In this document: positions 27,793-35,194 of the stretch, one piece after another
Layout of the letters: each line of letters begins with the position of its first letter
Position numbering within the stretch: the stretch's first letter is position 1
Origin: CAMYLR01 sp039588915
GTDB taxonomy: Bacteria; Gemmatimonadota; Gemmatimonadetes; JACCXV01; JAHWKZ01
DNA: 64,000 bases
Direction: 5' to 3'
Assembly (NCBI GenBank): GCA_039588915.1
Contig: JBDGYV010000006.1
Location: 1 to 64,000 of the forward strand
Position numbers and translations under genes: made by a program
Notes under the pieces: generated by a model
What the model was told of the DNA's origin: nothing
Seen by the model: the letters and a program-made list of their open reading frames with translations, nothing else
The model's database searches: none

Positions 27793-28332
27793 ATGGGCGA
27801 CGACCAGCTGGTCAAGCAGGCGCAGGCCGGCGACGCGCAGGCGTTTGGCCAGCTCGTCGACCGTCACCAGCCCGGGATCTTCGGAACGCTGGTCAAGATG
27901 ACCAGTGACCGGGATCTGGCGATGGACCTGACCCAGGACGCGTTCATTCGAGCCTGGGAGCAGCTCGGGACTTTCGAACGCCGATCGGCGTTCTCGACCT
28001 GGCTGTATCGAATCGCGGTCCGGCTGGCGTACGATGCGATGCGGAGTTGCCATCGGCGCGACCATCGCGAGCTCGACGAGCGAATCGCCGACCCCGACCT
28101 GGGACCCGACCGACAGGCCGAGGTCGCCGCGCTGAGCGAGGATTTGAGGCAGCGGATCGAATCGCTGCCTGAGATGCAGCGTGCGATCGTGATCTTGAGG
28201 GTATATGACGATCTACCGTACAAGGAGATCGCCAACATTCTCAAGACCACGGAGAACAGCGCTCGGGTTTCGTTCCACCACGCGGTGACCCGATTGCGCG
28301 ACGGATACATGAAGGAGGCACCACCGCCATGA
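27793..28332 (+). CDS. ECF RNA polymerase sigma factor
   Basis: Extracytoplasmic-function sigma factor, 179 residues from the ATG at 27793. Region 2 shows DRHQPGIFGTLVKMTSDRDLAMDLTQDAFIRAWEQL and TFERRSAFSTWLYRIAVRLAYDAMR; region 4 shows IESLPEMQRAIVILRVYDDLPYKEIANILKTTENSARVSFHHAVTRLRD. It overlaps the anti-sigma gene by 4 bases (ATGA), the usual arrangement for a stress-responsive pair. It likely controls envelope genes, perhaps including its own operon. Confidence 0.93.
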   Translation: MGDDQLVKQAQAGDAQAFGQLVDRHQPGIFGTLVKMTSDRDLAMDLTQDAFIRAWEQLGTFERRSAFSTWLYRIAVRLAYDAMRSCHRRDHRELDERIADPDLGPDRQAEVAALSEDLRQRIESLPEMQRAIVILRVYDDLPYKEIANILKTTENSARVSFHHAVTRLRDGYMKEAPPP

Positions 28333-28892
28333 AACACGTGACCGACCAACAACTGATCGGTTGGCTCGACGAGCCGGAAACCGCCAACACGCCGGCCGCG
28401 ATTACCACACATCTCGAGGCGTGCGATCTGTGCGCTCGGCGGCTGGCCGAATTCCAGCGGGTGTTTGAGGCGCTGCGTGTCCAACGGGAGGCACCCTCGG
28501 CCGATGAGTTTGCGGCTCAGCGTGACCGTATCGTAGACGCCATCGCTCCAGAGATGCGGCGCCCAACGGTGCGCTCGCTTCAACGCGGTGGTTGGTGGAT
28601 TCCGGTTGCAGCCGCGGCCGCTGTCATCGGTGTGTTCGTGCTGAAGCCCGACGAGCCGGCGGACGCTCCAACCCGGCTCGCCGTTATCGATCAAGCCGAT
28701 CGAGCGGCTGAAGACGCGATCGACGCACTGGAGGGCGAGACCGCATTGGAGGCGATGCTGGCCGTGCTCGACAGCGGGCCCGAGACCCGGGCGTACGAAG
28801 CGGCATCGCTGGAAGAAGAGTTCGCGTTGCTGACCGAGGAAGATCAGGCAGCGATCTTGAACGAACTGTCAACGACGAGTTTCGACCTATGA
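28329..28892 (+). CDS. Zinc-finger anti-sigma factor, membrane anchored
   Basis: Anti-sigma factor of 187 residues. The N-terminal ZAS domain has the HX3CX2C motif (His28, Cys32, Cys35) that binds zinc and the sigma factor. A single membrane helix (WWIPVAAAAAVIGVFVL) is near residue 95, followed by a periplasmic acidic and alanine-rich helical tail. It inhibits the sigma factor encoded upstream and overlaps both neighbours by 4 bases. Confidence 0.87.
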   Translation: MKHVTDQQLIGWLDEPETANTPAAITTHLEACDLCARRLAEFQRVFEALRVQREAPSADEFAAQRDRIVDAIAPEMRRPTVRSLQRGGWWIPVAAAAAVIGVFVLKPDEPADAPTRLAVIDQADRAAEDAIDALEGETALEAMLAVLDSGPETRAYEAASLEEEFALLTEEDQAAILNELSTTSFDL

Positions 28893-29467
28893 ACCGGACG
28901 TTTTACACACTGCTGATCGTCATCGCGCTCGGGTTTTCGGGCGGCCCGTCGATCGCTCAGGAAGTCGACACGCTCTCGCGGGCGCGGGTCGAGCAGCTCG
29001 AGCAGTTGCGTATCAGACGGCTGCAGAACGCGCTCGAGCTGAACGACCGCGAAGCCCGCGAGCTGGAAGCGGTTATGCGCGACTTTCGACGCCAAGACCG
29101 GGACACCGCGTTCAAACGCAGAGACGCTACGCAGCGACTACGCCAAGTGCTTGGGCAGGAGCCCGTCAATGACAACGAAGTGAGCCGGGCACTCGACGAA
29201 GTCGAGGCTCAGAGACGTGCGACCGAACGTCTACGAGAGCAACAGCGACAGCGGTTGGGACAGCTGCTGACACCTCAGCAGCGCGCCAAGTTCATGCTCT
29301 TCAACCGACAGTTCGACGCCCGGCTGCGACAGCTGATGGCCGAGCGACGAAGTGATCGTCAGCAGGATCAACGTCGAGACCAGCGCGGCGTGCGTCAGCC
29401 ACGCGGCTCGAATGCGCTACAAAACCAGCCCGACCGACCACCCAATCCGCAGCGTCCCAGGGACTAG
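28889..29467 (+). CDS. Exported CpxP/Spy-like helical protein
   Basis: A 192-residue protein with a signal peptide (LLIVIALGFSGGPSIAQ) and then an arginine- and glutamine-rich helical core. The sequence LTPQQRAKFMLF matches the LTxxQ motif of the Spy/CpxP periplasmic chaperone family. It lies third after sigma and anti-sigma factors with an ATGA overlap, an arrangement reminiscent of metal- or misfolding-sensing operons. The C-terminal 40 residues are Arg/Gln/Pro-rich and probably disordered. I infer an extracytoplasmic chaperone or sensor. Confidence 0.72.
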   Translation: MNRTFYTLLIVIALGFSGGPSIAQEVDTLSRARVEQLEQLRIRRLQNALELNDREARELEAVMRDFRRQDRDTAFKRRDATQRLRQVLGQEPVNDNEVSRALDEVEAQRRATERLREQQRQRLGQLLTPQQRAKFMLFNRQFDARLRQLMAERRSDRQQDQRRDQRGVRQPRGSNALQNQPDRPPNPQRPRD

Positions 29468-29469
29468 TC

Positions 29470-29913
29470 TTACTGCTCCGGAATCGTTCCCCAGTGCTCA
29501 GAAAACGACCGCATCCTCGCCCGTAACTCGGGCTCGATCTGGCGTGGCCTGCCAGTCTCGCGATCGATCATCACTTGCACCGTCGTACCACGCGCGACCA
29601 GCCGTTCGCTCTGCTCGTCGAACAGCTCATAGTCAAGCACAAACGAGCTGGCCCCGATTCTCGACAGACGCGCTTCGACACGCACGGTTTCGCGAAGCAC
29701 CGCCGCCGACACAAAATCGCACTCCGCCCGCGCGACCACAAAGTCGAGCACGTCGTACGAGTAATCGTGATGTAGCTCTTGCCAGTACGCGGTTCTGGCT
29801 ACTTCGAGATAGGTGAAGTAAACCGAGTTGTTGACGTGACCCATCGGGTCGAGATCCCGGAAGCGTACCGGGATCTTGACATTGAAGTGGCGCGTGGAGG
29901 AGTGGCGGCTCAT
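29470..29913 (-). CDS. Acyl-CoA thioesterase (4HBT, YbgC/FadM-like)
   Basis: Hot-dog fold thioesterase of 147 residues. The signature RFRDLDPMGHVNNSVYFTYLEVAR holds the catalytic aspartate (D after RFR) and the conserved His-Val-Asn. It hydrolyses fatty acyl-CoA thioesters in the cytoplasm. It is convergent with the CpxP-like gene (2-base gap) and divergent from the FadL-like gene, which may tie it to fatty-acid handling. Confidence 0.88.
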   Translation of the reverse strand: MSRHSSTRHFNVKIPVRFRDLDPMGHVNNSVYFTYLEVARTAYWQELHHDYSYDVLDFVVARAECDFVSAAVLRETVRVEARLSRIGASSFVLDYELFDEQSERLVARGTTVQVMIDRETGRPRQIEPELRARMRSFSEHWGTIPEQ

Positions 29914-30000
29914 GGGAGCGGCAAGCTAATCCTTCGTTCGAAACGACGCCGACCGATTTGGTTGCAACGATCCGTGCCGCTGGCTACTGTTCGCGCAGAC

Positions 30001-31305
30001 GTGCTTAGCTCAAAAACCGTCGCCGGAATTCTGCTCGGCATCGTCCTCGTCATCACACCGGGGATGGTCCACGCACAGGCCTTTCTTCAATGGGATCTCG
30101 CCGCTCGGCCGGCGGCGCTGGGCGGAGCCGCTACCGCCATGCCCGACGATCCAAGCACCGTCTTCTACAACCCAGCCGGCATGGCCCATCTGAGCGGCAC
30201 GTTCGTCCAGGCCGGCGCAACGCTCGGGGCTGACGCGAGCCGGTTTCGAGGCTTTGGTACCAAAGAGTTTGATCGCGAGTCGAGCCCCACGATCGGCGGC
30301 TCGCTTTACATCTCTCACACCGTCGCCGAAAAGCTGACCGGTGGGATCGCGATCAACACGCCGTGGACGTTAGCGGTCGAGTGGGAGGACCCGAGCGATT
30401 TCGTCGGGCGGTTCCAATCCTTCGACGCCGACCTGCGCTCGATCAACTTCAATCCGGTGGTCGCTGCCGGCCCGTACAACGGCTGGAGTTTCGCGGTCGG
30501 AGTCGATGTGTTGAACGTGAGGTTTGACATTCATCGCTTCGAGCAAGACCCTGAGCTCAGTGCCTTGGCTGGGCTGGGCCCCGTGGACTTGGCACGCTCC
30601 AGAATCGACACCGACGGGACCGGCATCGGTTGGAATGGCGCAGCCATGTTCGTACCGTCGGAGCGGCTTGTTTTCGGTGCCCAAGTGCGCAGTGAAATCG
30701 AGATCGATCTCAACGGCGTCGCAGACTTTGTTGGCATTGCGCCCGCCGAACTGCGGGCTGTGCCATTCGGAGAAGGCACCGTCGGCGACTTGCTCGATGA
30801 GCGGTTCGTCTCCCAGAACACGCGCATCCCGTTCACGTTCCCGTCCACGGCGGTCGGCGGCGTCGCCCTTCAACCGATCCCCGAGCTGTGGCTCCGGGCT
30901 GACTTGCAATGGGTCAACTGGAGCGCTGTCGATGCGATCCAGCTCGAGTTCGAAGATCCGACTCTCGATGGCCAGATCGGATTGGACTACGACGACGCAT
31001 GGTCGGTGCGCGTCGGCGCCGAAGTCGAGTACCTACCTGAGACTACCCTACGTCTCGGCTATTCGTGGGAGGATACACCAGCAAACGCTATTTCCGTCAA
31101 TCCCATCGTCCCCGATGCGACGCGCAACAGTTATTCAGTCGGACTCGGCTTGCGTGGGTCCGTATTCGATCTCGATTTTGCCTATCGATTCTCGCTGCTC
31201 GAGGATCGCGAAGGGGTCGCCTTTCCCGAAAACGACTCCACGATCGATGGTGTTTACGAAACGGTAGAGCACTGGTTTGGAGCCGCGATTACACGTCGCT
31301 TGTAA
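30001..31305 (+). CDS. Outer-membrane FadL/TodX-like transport protein
   Basis: Beta-barrel hydrophobic-compound transporter of the OMPP1/FadL/TodX family. I use the GTG at 30001 (434 residues) because it gives a signal peptide (LLGIVLVITPGMVHAQ) and a mature start AFLQWDLAARPAALGGAATAMPDDPSTVFYNPAGMA, the family's N-terminal hatch. The C-terminal strand ends HWFGAAITRRL. It imports long-chain fatty acids or aromatic hydrocarbons. It is next to the thioesterase, on the opposite strand. Confidence 0.85.
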   Translation: MLSSKTVAGILLGIVLVITPGMVHAQAFLQWDLAARPAALGGAATAMPDDPSTVFYNPAGMAHLSGTFVQAGATLGADASRFRGFGTKEFDRESSPTIGGSLYISHTVAEKLTGGIAINTPWTLAVEWEDPSDFVGRFQSFDADLRSINFNPVVAAGPYNGWSFAVGVDVLNVRFDIHRFEQDPELSALAGLGPVDLARSRIDTDGTGIGWNGAAMFVPSERLVFGAQVRSEIEIDLNGVADFVGIAPAELRAVPFGEGTVGDLLDERFVSQNTRIPFTFPSTAVGGVALQPIPELWLRADLQWVNWSAVDAIQLEFEDPTLDGQIGLDYDDAWSVRVGAEVEYLPETTLRLGYSWEDTPANAISVNPIVPDATRNSYSVGLGLRGSVFDLDFAYRFSLLEDREGVAFPENDSTIDGVYETVEHWFGAAITRRL

Positions 31306-31317
31306 CGCCTCCGTTGG

Positions 31318-31346
31318 TTGCTGCAAACACCCCACCAGGCTATAAT
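31318..31346 (+). promoter_or_regulatory. Sigma70-type promoter of perR
   Basis: TTGCTG (31318-31323) and a perfect TATAAT (31341-31346) are separated by 17 bases. The perR ATG at 31359 is only 12 bases beyond the -10 box, so the leader would be very short. The -10 box also resembles half of a PerR operator, which would allow autoregulation; this is only a hint. Confidence 0.6.
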
Positions 31347-31358
31347 CAGTTGTTACCA

Positions 31359-31808
31359 ATGAGACTATCCAACGAACAGCGCGATAGCTTCATCGCCCAA
31401 TGCCGGGCGGCTGGGCTATCGGTAACCCACCAGCGGTTGGCGATCTTTGAGGCGGTATTGGCGAACTGCAATCGCCACCCTTCGGCCGAGATCATTTACC
31501 AGACCGTCCGTGAGCGTTACCCCACGATCTCGTTCAATACGATCTACAAGAACCTCGAGATTTTCGAAGAGCTAGGAATCGTAGTAAAGGTCAACCCGCT
31601 TTACAACGAAGCGCGTTACGATGTCGACGTCCGACCCCACCATCATCTGATCTGCCGTCAGTGCAAGAAGATCGTTGACGTGCACGATGAGAAGCTGGGC
31701 CGCGTTCCACCACCGATCGACGCCGAGAACGGCTTCAAGGTGGAGAATTGGACGGTCCAGTTCACTGGCCTGTGCGCCGACTGCCAGCCAGCGTCAGCAG
31801 TCGTTTGA
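31359..31808 (+). CDS. perR: Peroxide-responsive regulator PerR (Fur family)
   Basis: Fur-family metalloregulator, 149 residues from the ATG at 31359 with a strong promoter just upstream. The residues of the Bacillus PerR sites occur at the same spacing: regulatory ligands His40, Asp88, His94, His96 and Asp107, and structural zinc Cys99, Cys102, Cys139, Cys142 (each three higher than in B. subtilis PerR). Asp107 rather than Glu favours PerR over Fur. It represses peroxide defence genes until histidines bound to iron are oxidised. No katA or ahpC is nearby. Confidence 0.85.
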   Translation: MRLSNEQRDSFIAQCRAAGLSVTHQRLAIFEAVLANCNRHPSAEIIYQTVRERYPTISFNTIYKNLEIFEELGIVVKVNPLYNEARYDVDVRPHHHLICRQCKKIVDVHDEKLGRVPPPIDAENGFKVENWTVQFTGLCADCQPASAVV

Positions 31809-31824
31809 TCGGCGCTGACAACCA

Positions 31825-31888
31825 ACGTGGTTGCTAGCTGAGAAACCACGTCGGAACAAAACCCGGCTGCACCCCGTCTAATCGGGGT
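31825..31888. repeat. Two inverted repeats after perR
   Basis: ACGTGGTT (31825-31832) pairs with AACCACGT (31844-31851), and ACCCCG (31871-31876) pairs with CGGGGT (31883-31888). Both lie between the perR stop and the next gene. They could end the perR transcript, but neither is followed by a T tract, so I mark them as inverted repeats of unknown role. Confidence 0.35.
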
Positions 31889-31932
31889 AGGATTGTGTTT
31901 GCCAGCCTCGACCATACCGCTTGGAGGTTGAG

Positions 31933-32514
31933 ATGTCGTTGAAGCTCGCTCGGTTTGGAGTCCCACCCTTGGTCATTGCCGTTGGGACGGTCGCAGCGTT
32001 TGTCGGCAATCGCGACGAGTCCGTGCGTGAAGCCACAGTGGCGCCGATGACTGCGCCAACCGCGGCTAACGACGAGCCGGTCGATGGTTTTGCCCTCGGT
32101 CCGGCTGACGCGGCACCCGAGCTAGTCGTCCTCGATGACCTAGCAGCCGAGGAGGCGAAAACAACCCCACGCCGAGTCGCGGCACCCCAAGGTCAGACCG
32201 TTCCGGTCGAAACCGTCGCGTCCCCGACCGCAACGGTAGTTACTAGCGAGGCCTTGTCGATCGATGCCCCATCGCTGGCTTTGGAACAGCCCAACCCGCG
32301 GCGCTCCATTCGTGTCGATCCGCGGCGCGATACTGCGCGCGGTGGCATCTCGACCGTCGCCGACACCGGTGGACGGCGAGGCGGTTTTCGTGTCGGCATC
32401 TCGGTTGGCGGGGACTGTCGCCCCAGCGGCGTAGCCGGGACGACGCTCGTCTTCGATCGCGGCGCCGGACTGAGCGGTGTCGGCCTCGGTGGACGGCGCG
32501 GCGTCCGGTTCTAG
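31933..32514 (+). CDS. Exported or anchored Gly-rich protein, unknown function
   Basis: A 193-residue protein from the ATG at 31933 with GGAGG upstream. The N-terminus (ARFGVPPLVIAVGTVAAFVG) is a signal peptide or anchor. The middle is Ala/Pro/Thr-rich and low in complexity; the last 60 residues are Gly- and Arg-rich (GGRRGGFRVGISVGGDC). I recognise no domain. A segment (GFALGPADAAPELVVLDDLA) resembles one in the next gene (GMPMGPNGAAPEVVLLGDPA), so the two are probably diverged duplicates. Confidence 0.6.
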   Translation: MSLKLARFGVPPLVIAVGTVAAFVGNRDESVREATVAPMTAPTAANDEPVDGFALGPADAAPELVVLDDLAAEEAKTTPRRVAAPQGQTVPVETVASPTATVVTSEALSIDAPSLALEQPNPRRSIRVDPRRDTARGGISTVADTGGRRGGFRVGISVGGDCRPSGVAGTTLVFDRGAGLSGVGLGGRRGVRF

Positions 32515-32628
32515 CCAAACCCGTCGTCGCCAAACCGACTCGTTTTACAGTCGGGAACCCCACATGGCATCAGGCGTACAAGACCCGATGTCCGTAGCCA
32601 GCCGTAGTCCCCATCGGAGGTTGTACAG

Positions 32629-33327
32629 ATGACCCGTCCGCGTACGCTGATTCCGGCCGCGGTATTGATCGCCGGCGTCCTCGCGTGTCAAGGCGAGCCC
32701 GCGTCACGCGACACCACCCCACGCGTGGTGTTCAAGTCCTCGCAGTCCACAGCCCTGGCGAACACGGATCAGGGCATGCCGATGGGCCCCAACGGTGCGG
32801 CGCCCGAAGTCGTACTGCTCGGTGACCCAGCGCCGGAAACGCGCGCCGAGAAGCGTACCGTCAAGCAGCCCAAGCCAGGCCCGACGGTGATCTACCACAC
32901 GGTGTACATCGAAGCACCAGCTGAGGCTACAACCGAGCCTGAGGAATCGGGCCAGTCGATCCCCAAGATTGTCGACGAGCCGATCGCAGAGCCGGCAGCC
33001 ACGCAGGTCGTCCCCGATCCGGAACCAGCCGACACGCCTGACGTCGCTGACAGCCCGAATACACCGGATCCGGTCGCGACCGCACCTCCGACGGTGACCC
33101 CGACCACGTTCCCAAGCGGCGGCGCGAACCGCGCCGAGGACGCCATCGTGGGCGCCGCTGTTGGCGCTTCGATCGGTGCAATTCTCGGTGGACGGGGTGG
33201 CGCAATGGCGGGTGGTATTGGTGGCGCGATCGGTGGAGCCACCAGTGGACGTGGCGGTGGGATTTTGGGGGGCATTCTCGCTGCCAGCTCGCGCGGGCGG
33301 TTGCCTCGCCGCGGCGGCGGTTGCTGA
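32629..33327 (+). CDS. Lipoprotein with glycine-zipper C-terminus
   Basis: A 232-residue lipoprotein (lipobox AGVLAC at the N-terminus). The centre is a Pro/Thr/Glu-rich linker with VIYHTVYIEAPAE. The C-terminal 70 residues (AIVGAAVGASIGAILGGRGG and following Gly-rich repeats) form a glycine-zipper-like region that could pack in or on a membrane, as in Rcs-type glycine-zipper lipoproteins. It shares a motif with the preceding gene, 114 bases upstream. Function unknown. Confidence 0.65.
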   Translation: MTRPRTLIPAAVLIAGVLACQGEPASRDTTPRVVFKSSQSTALANTDQGMPMGPNGAAPEVVLLGDPAPETRAEKRTVKQPKPGPTVIYHTVYIEAPAEATTEPEESGQSIPKIVDEPIAEPAATQVVPDPEPADTPDVADSPNTPDPVATAPPTVTPTTFPSGGANRAEDAIVGAAVGASIGAILGGRGGAMAGGIGGAIGGATSGRGGGILGGILAASSRGRLPRRGGGC

Positions 33328-33360
33328 TCAACCGATCCGAATCGCTTTTCCGTTAGCAGG

Positions 33361-34641
33361 CTAGACCGGGAACCCGCCCTCGCGCAGGAACGCCACCGTG
33401 CGTTCGGTGGCACCCGCCATTTGCTCCAGTGCAGCCTTGGCCGCTTTGCCAGCGGTATCGTCCGGCAGCCACGCCCGCCAACAGGCGGCTAGCTCCGCCG
33501 GTGAATCGACGACCGCCAATCCCCCCGACCGCTCCAGAACATCGACCTCATAGGGCTGGCCGTGGTTGGCCCCGATCGTCACCGGGACCCCGTGCGCAGC
33601 AGGCTCCATCACATTGTGGACCGCGCCTCCAAAGCTCCCGCCGACGTAGGCCAGATCGGCAATCGCATACAACCGATACAGCACCCCTACCCGATCGACG
33701 ATCACCACCGCGCACTCCGCGAGCCCCTCCCAGGTACCAAACCGGCAGGTCTCGAGTCCGAACCCCCGGGCCCGAGACTCAAGCCGCGCAATCGCCTTAT
33801 CGGTCGGTTCGTGCGGCGCTACGATCGCGATCGTGCTGGGATGCGTCGTTCTGAGCCGAGCAAGCGCCGCCAACAAGACTCGCTCGTCGGCCGGCCACGT
33901 GCTACCACCCACGATAACTGGGCCGGCACCCTCCGGCGGCTGCCACTCTGCCCTGTCAGATACCGCTTCGCGCGCTCTCTCCAGCGTCACGTCGGCGCGA
34001 GTGTCCCCGGCGACACGCACCTTCCTCGCGTCAACGCCGAGATCCACTAATCGCTCAGCGTCCGCGGCCGCGATCGTCGCGACCGCGTCAAAACGGTGAT
34101 ACAGATCCCGGGTCAGTCCCCGCACTGGCCATTTGACTCGCGCTGAACCCACCAGACGACAACACGCTTGTCCCAACATGACACCCGCATCCGACGCCGC
34201 CCAGACCAGGTTCGGCCACGTCTCACCACCCACCAGCACGAGCGCGTCCGGCGTCAGGAGCTCAACTAGCTGACGTGTCTGTGCCGGGTAGTCGAGCGGC
34301 AGATAGTCGATGGCGTCGGGCACGTCCCAGGAGTGGACGAGCCGCTCAGCGGAGGGTGAGAAGTGCGTAAAAAAGATCACCGCGTCCGGCTGGGCGCGGC
34401 GGATCGCCGTTGCTAGCGGTCGCGCTTGGAGCGTTTCTCCGGCGCTGGCCGCGTGCAGCCAGATGACCGGGGACCGCCCGGCGGTCGCTTCAGCCGCCCG
34501 CTGCCAACGCTCCAGCACGCCCTGGCGCGCGGCGATCCCGCGGTCGACCTTTGGGACGGCTCGCGTCACAAGCGGCGTTGCTACGCGGGTCACCGGAACG
34601 ATGAGCCGGTTGTAGATCTGTCGCTGCCACAGTGGTTTCAC
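33361..34641 (-). CDS. waaA: 3-deoxy-D-manno-octulosonic acid transferase (Kdo transferase)
   Basis: Transfers Kdo from CMP-Kdo to lipid A precursor at the inner membrane. The 426-residue protein shows VIWLHAASAGETLQARPL with Glu69 at the position of the catalytic base, FFTHFSPSAERL, LVLVGGETWPNLVW, and the nucleotide-binding GGSTWPADERVLLAAL and YVGGSFGGAVHNVMEPAAHGVPVT. The N-terminal anchor is less hydrophobic than in enterobacterial WaaA. It starts at GTG. It indicates LPS with Kdo, consistent with KdkA, MsbA and the other envelope genes in the window. Confidence 0.93.
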   Translation of the reverse strand: MKPLWQRQIYNRLIVPVTRVATPLVTRAVPKVDRGIAARQGVLERWQRAAEATAGRSPVIWLHAASAGETLQARPLATAIRRAQPDAVIFFTHFSPSAERLVHSWDVPDAIDYLPLDYPAQTRQLVELLTPDALVLVGGETWPNLVWAASDAGVMLGQACCRLVGSARVKWPVRGLTRDLYHRFDAVATIAAADAERLVDLGVDARKVRVAGDTRADVTLERAREAVSDRAEWQPPEGAGPVIVGGSTWPADERVLLAALARLRTTHPSTIAIVAPHEPTDKAIARLESRARGFGLETCRFGTWEGLAECAVVIVDRVGVLYRLYAIADLAYVGGSFGGAVHNVMEPAAHGVPVTIGANHGQPYEVDVLERSGGLAVVDSPAELAACWRAWLPDDTAGKAAKAALEQMAGATERTVAFLREGGFPV

Positions 34642-34771
34642 GGGAGATTGCGAGAATATAGACGTTGACGATCCGGATCCGGCGCCGAGTCACACGTAAA
34701 CGCTATTGGCTCGCACTCGAAAGCGCTTTATCGGGCGAACTTCGGGGGTTCGGGGCGCGAGGTCGGAGCGG

Positions 34772-35050
34772 TTAGATGGCGTCGACGCGAGTGATGCCGC
34801 GCACAGTCTCTCTGAGCCGCTGTTCTATGCCTTGCTTGAGCGTCATCGTGCTCATGGGGCACCCGCCGCAGGCTCCCATCATCCGCAGGGTCACCACTCC
34901 ATCCTCGATGTCGAGCAGTTCTACGTTGCCGCCGTCCATGGCTATCGCCGGCCGGATCGTGTCCAGTGCCGCTTCGACCTTGGCCCACAGCGCCTGGCTC
35001 TCATCCACATCGGCTTGCTCGGTCGGGCTGTCGATCTTCGTATCGGTCAT
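34772..35050 (-). CDS. NifU-like Fe-S scaffold domain protein
   Basis: A 92-residue stand-alone NifU C-terminal domain protein, which carries or delivers a Fe-S cluster. ALDTIRPAIAMDGGNVELLDIEDGVV and the cluster-binding MMGACGGCPMSTMTLKQGIE (Cys61, Cys64) are diagnostic. It is cytoplasmic. The 130 bases between it and waaA carry nothing I recognise. It is divergent from the PorX-like gene by 144 bases. Confidence 0.92.
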   Translation of the reverse strand: MTDTKIDSPTEQADVDESQALWAKVEAALDTIRPAIAMDGGNVELLDIEDGVVTLRMMGACGGCPMSTMTLKQGIEQRLRETVRGITRVDAI

Positions 35051-35194
35051 CGTCGCGTCATCCTATGTTGAGCGTTTAGAGACATCAAATTTACGGGTTC
35101 CTACACCCGATCGGCAACCACGTGCCCCGCGGCGATCACGGGTCTCGACGGGACCGTACCCGCCAGCCCGGGGTATGCGTGGGCTCGAGCCTCG

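Noticed and set aside
27151..28065. A 304-residue minus-strand frame over dppC and the sigma factor
   Set aside because: Both overlapped genes have strong family signatures on the plus strand.
31341..31355. PerR box at the perR promoter
   Set aside because: Only the half overlapping TATAAT fits the consensus; the other half does not, so I do not call an operator.
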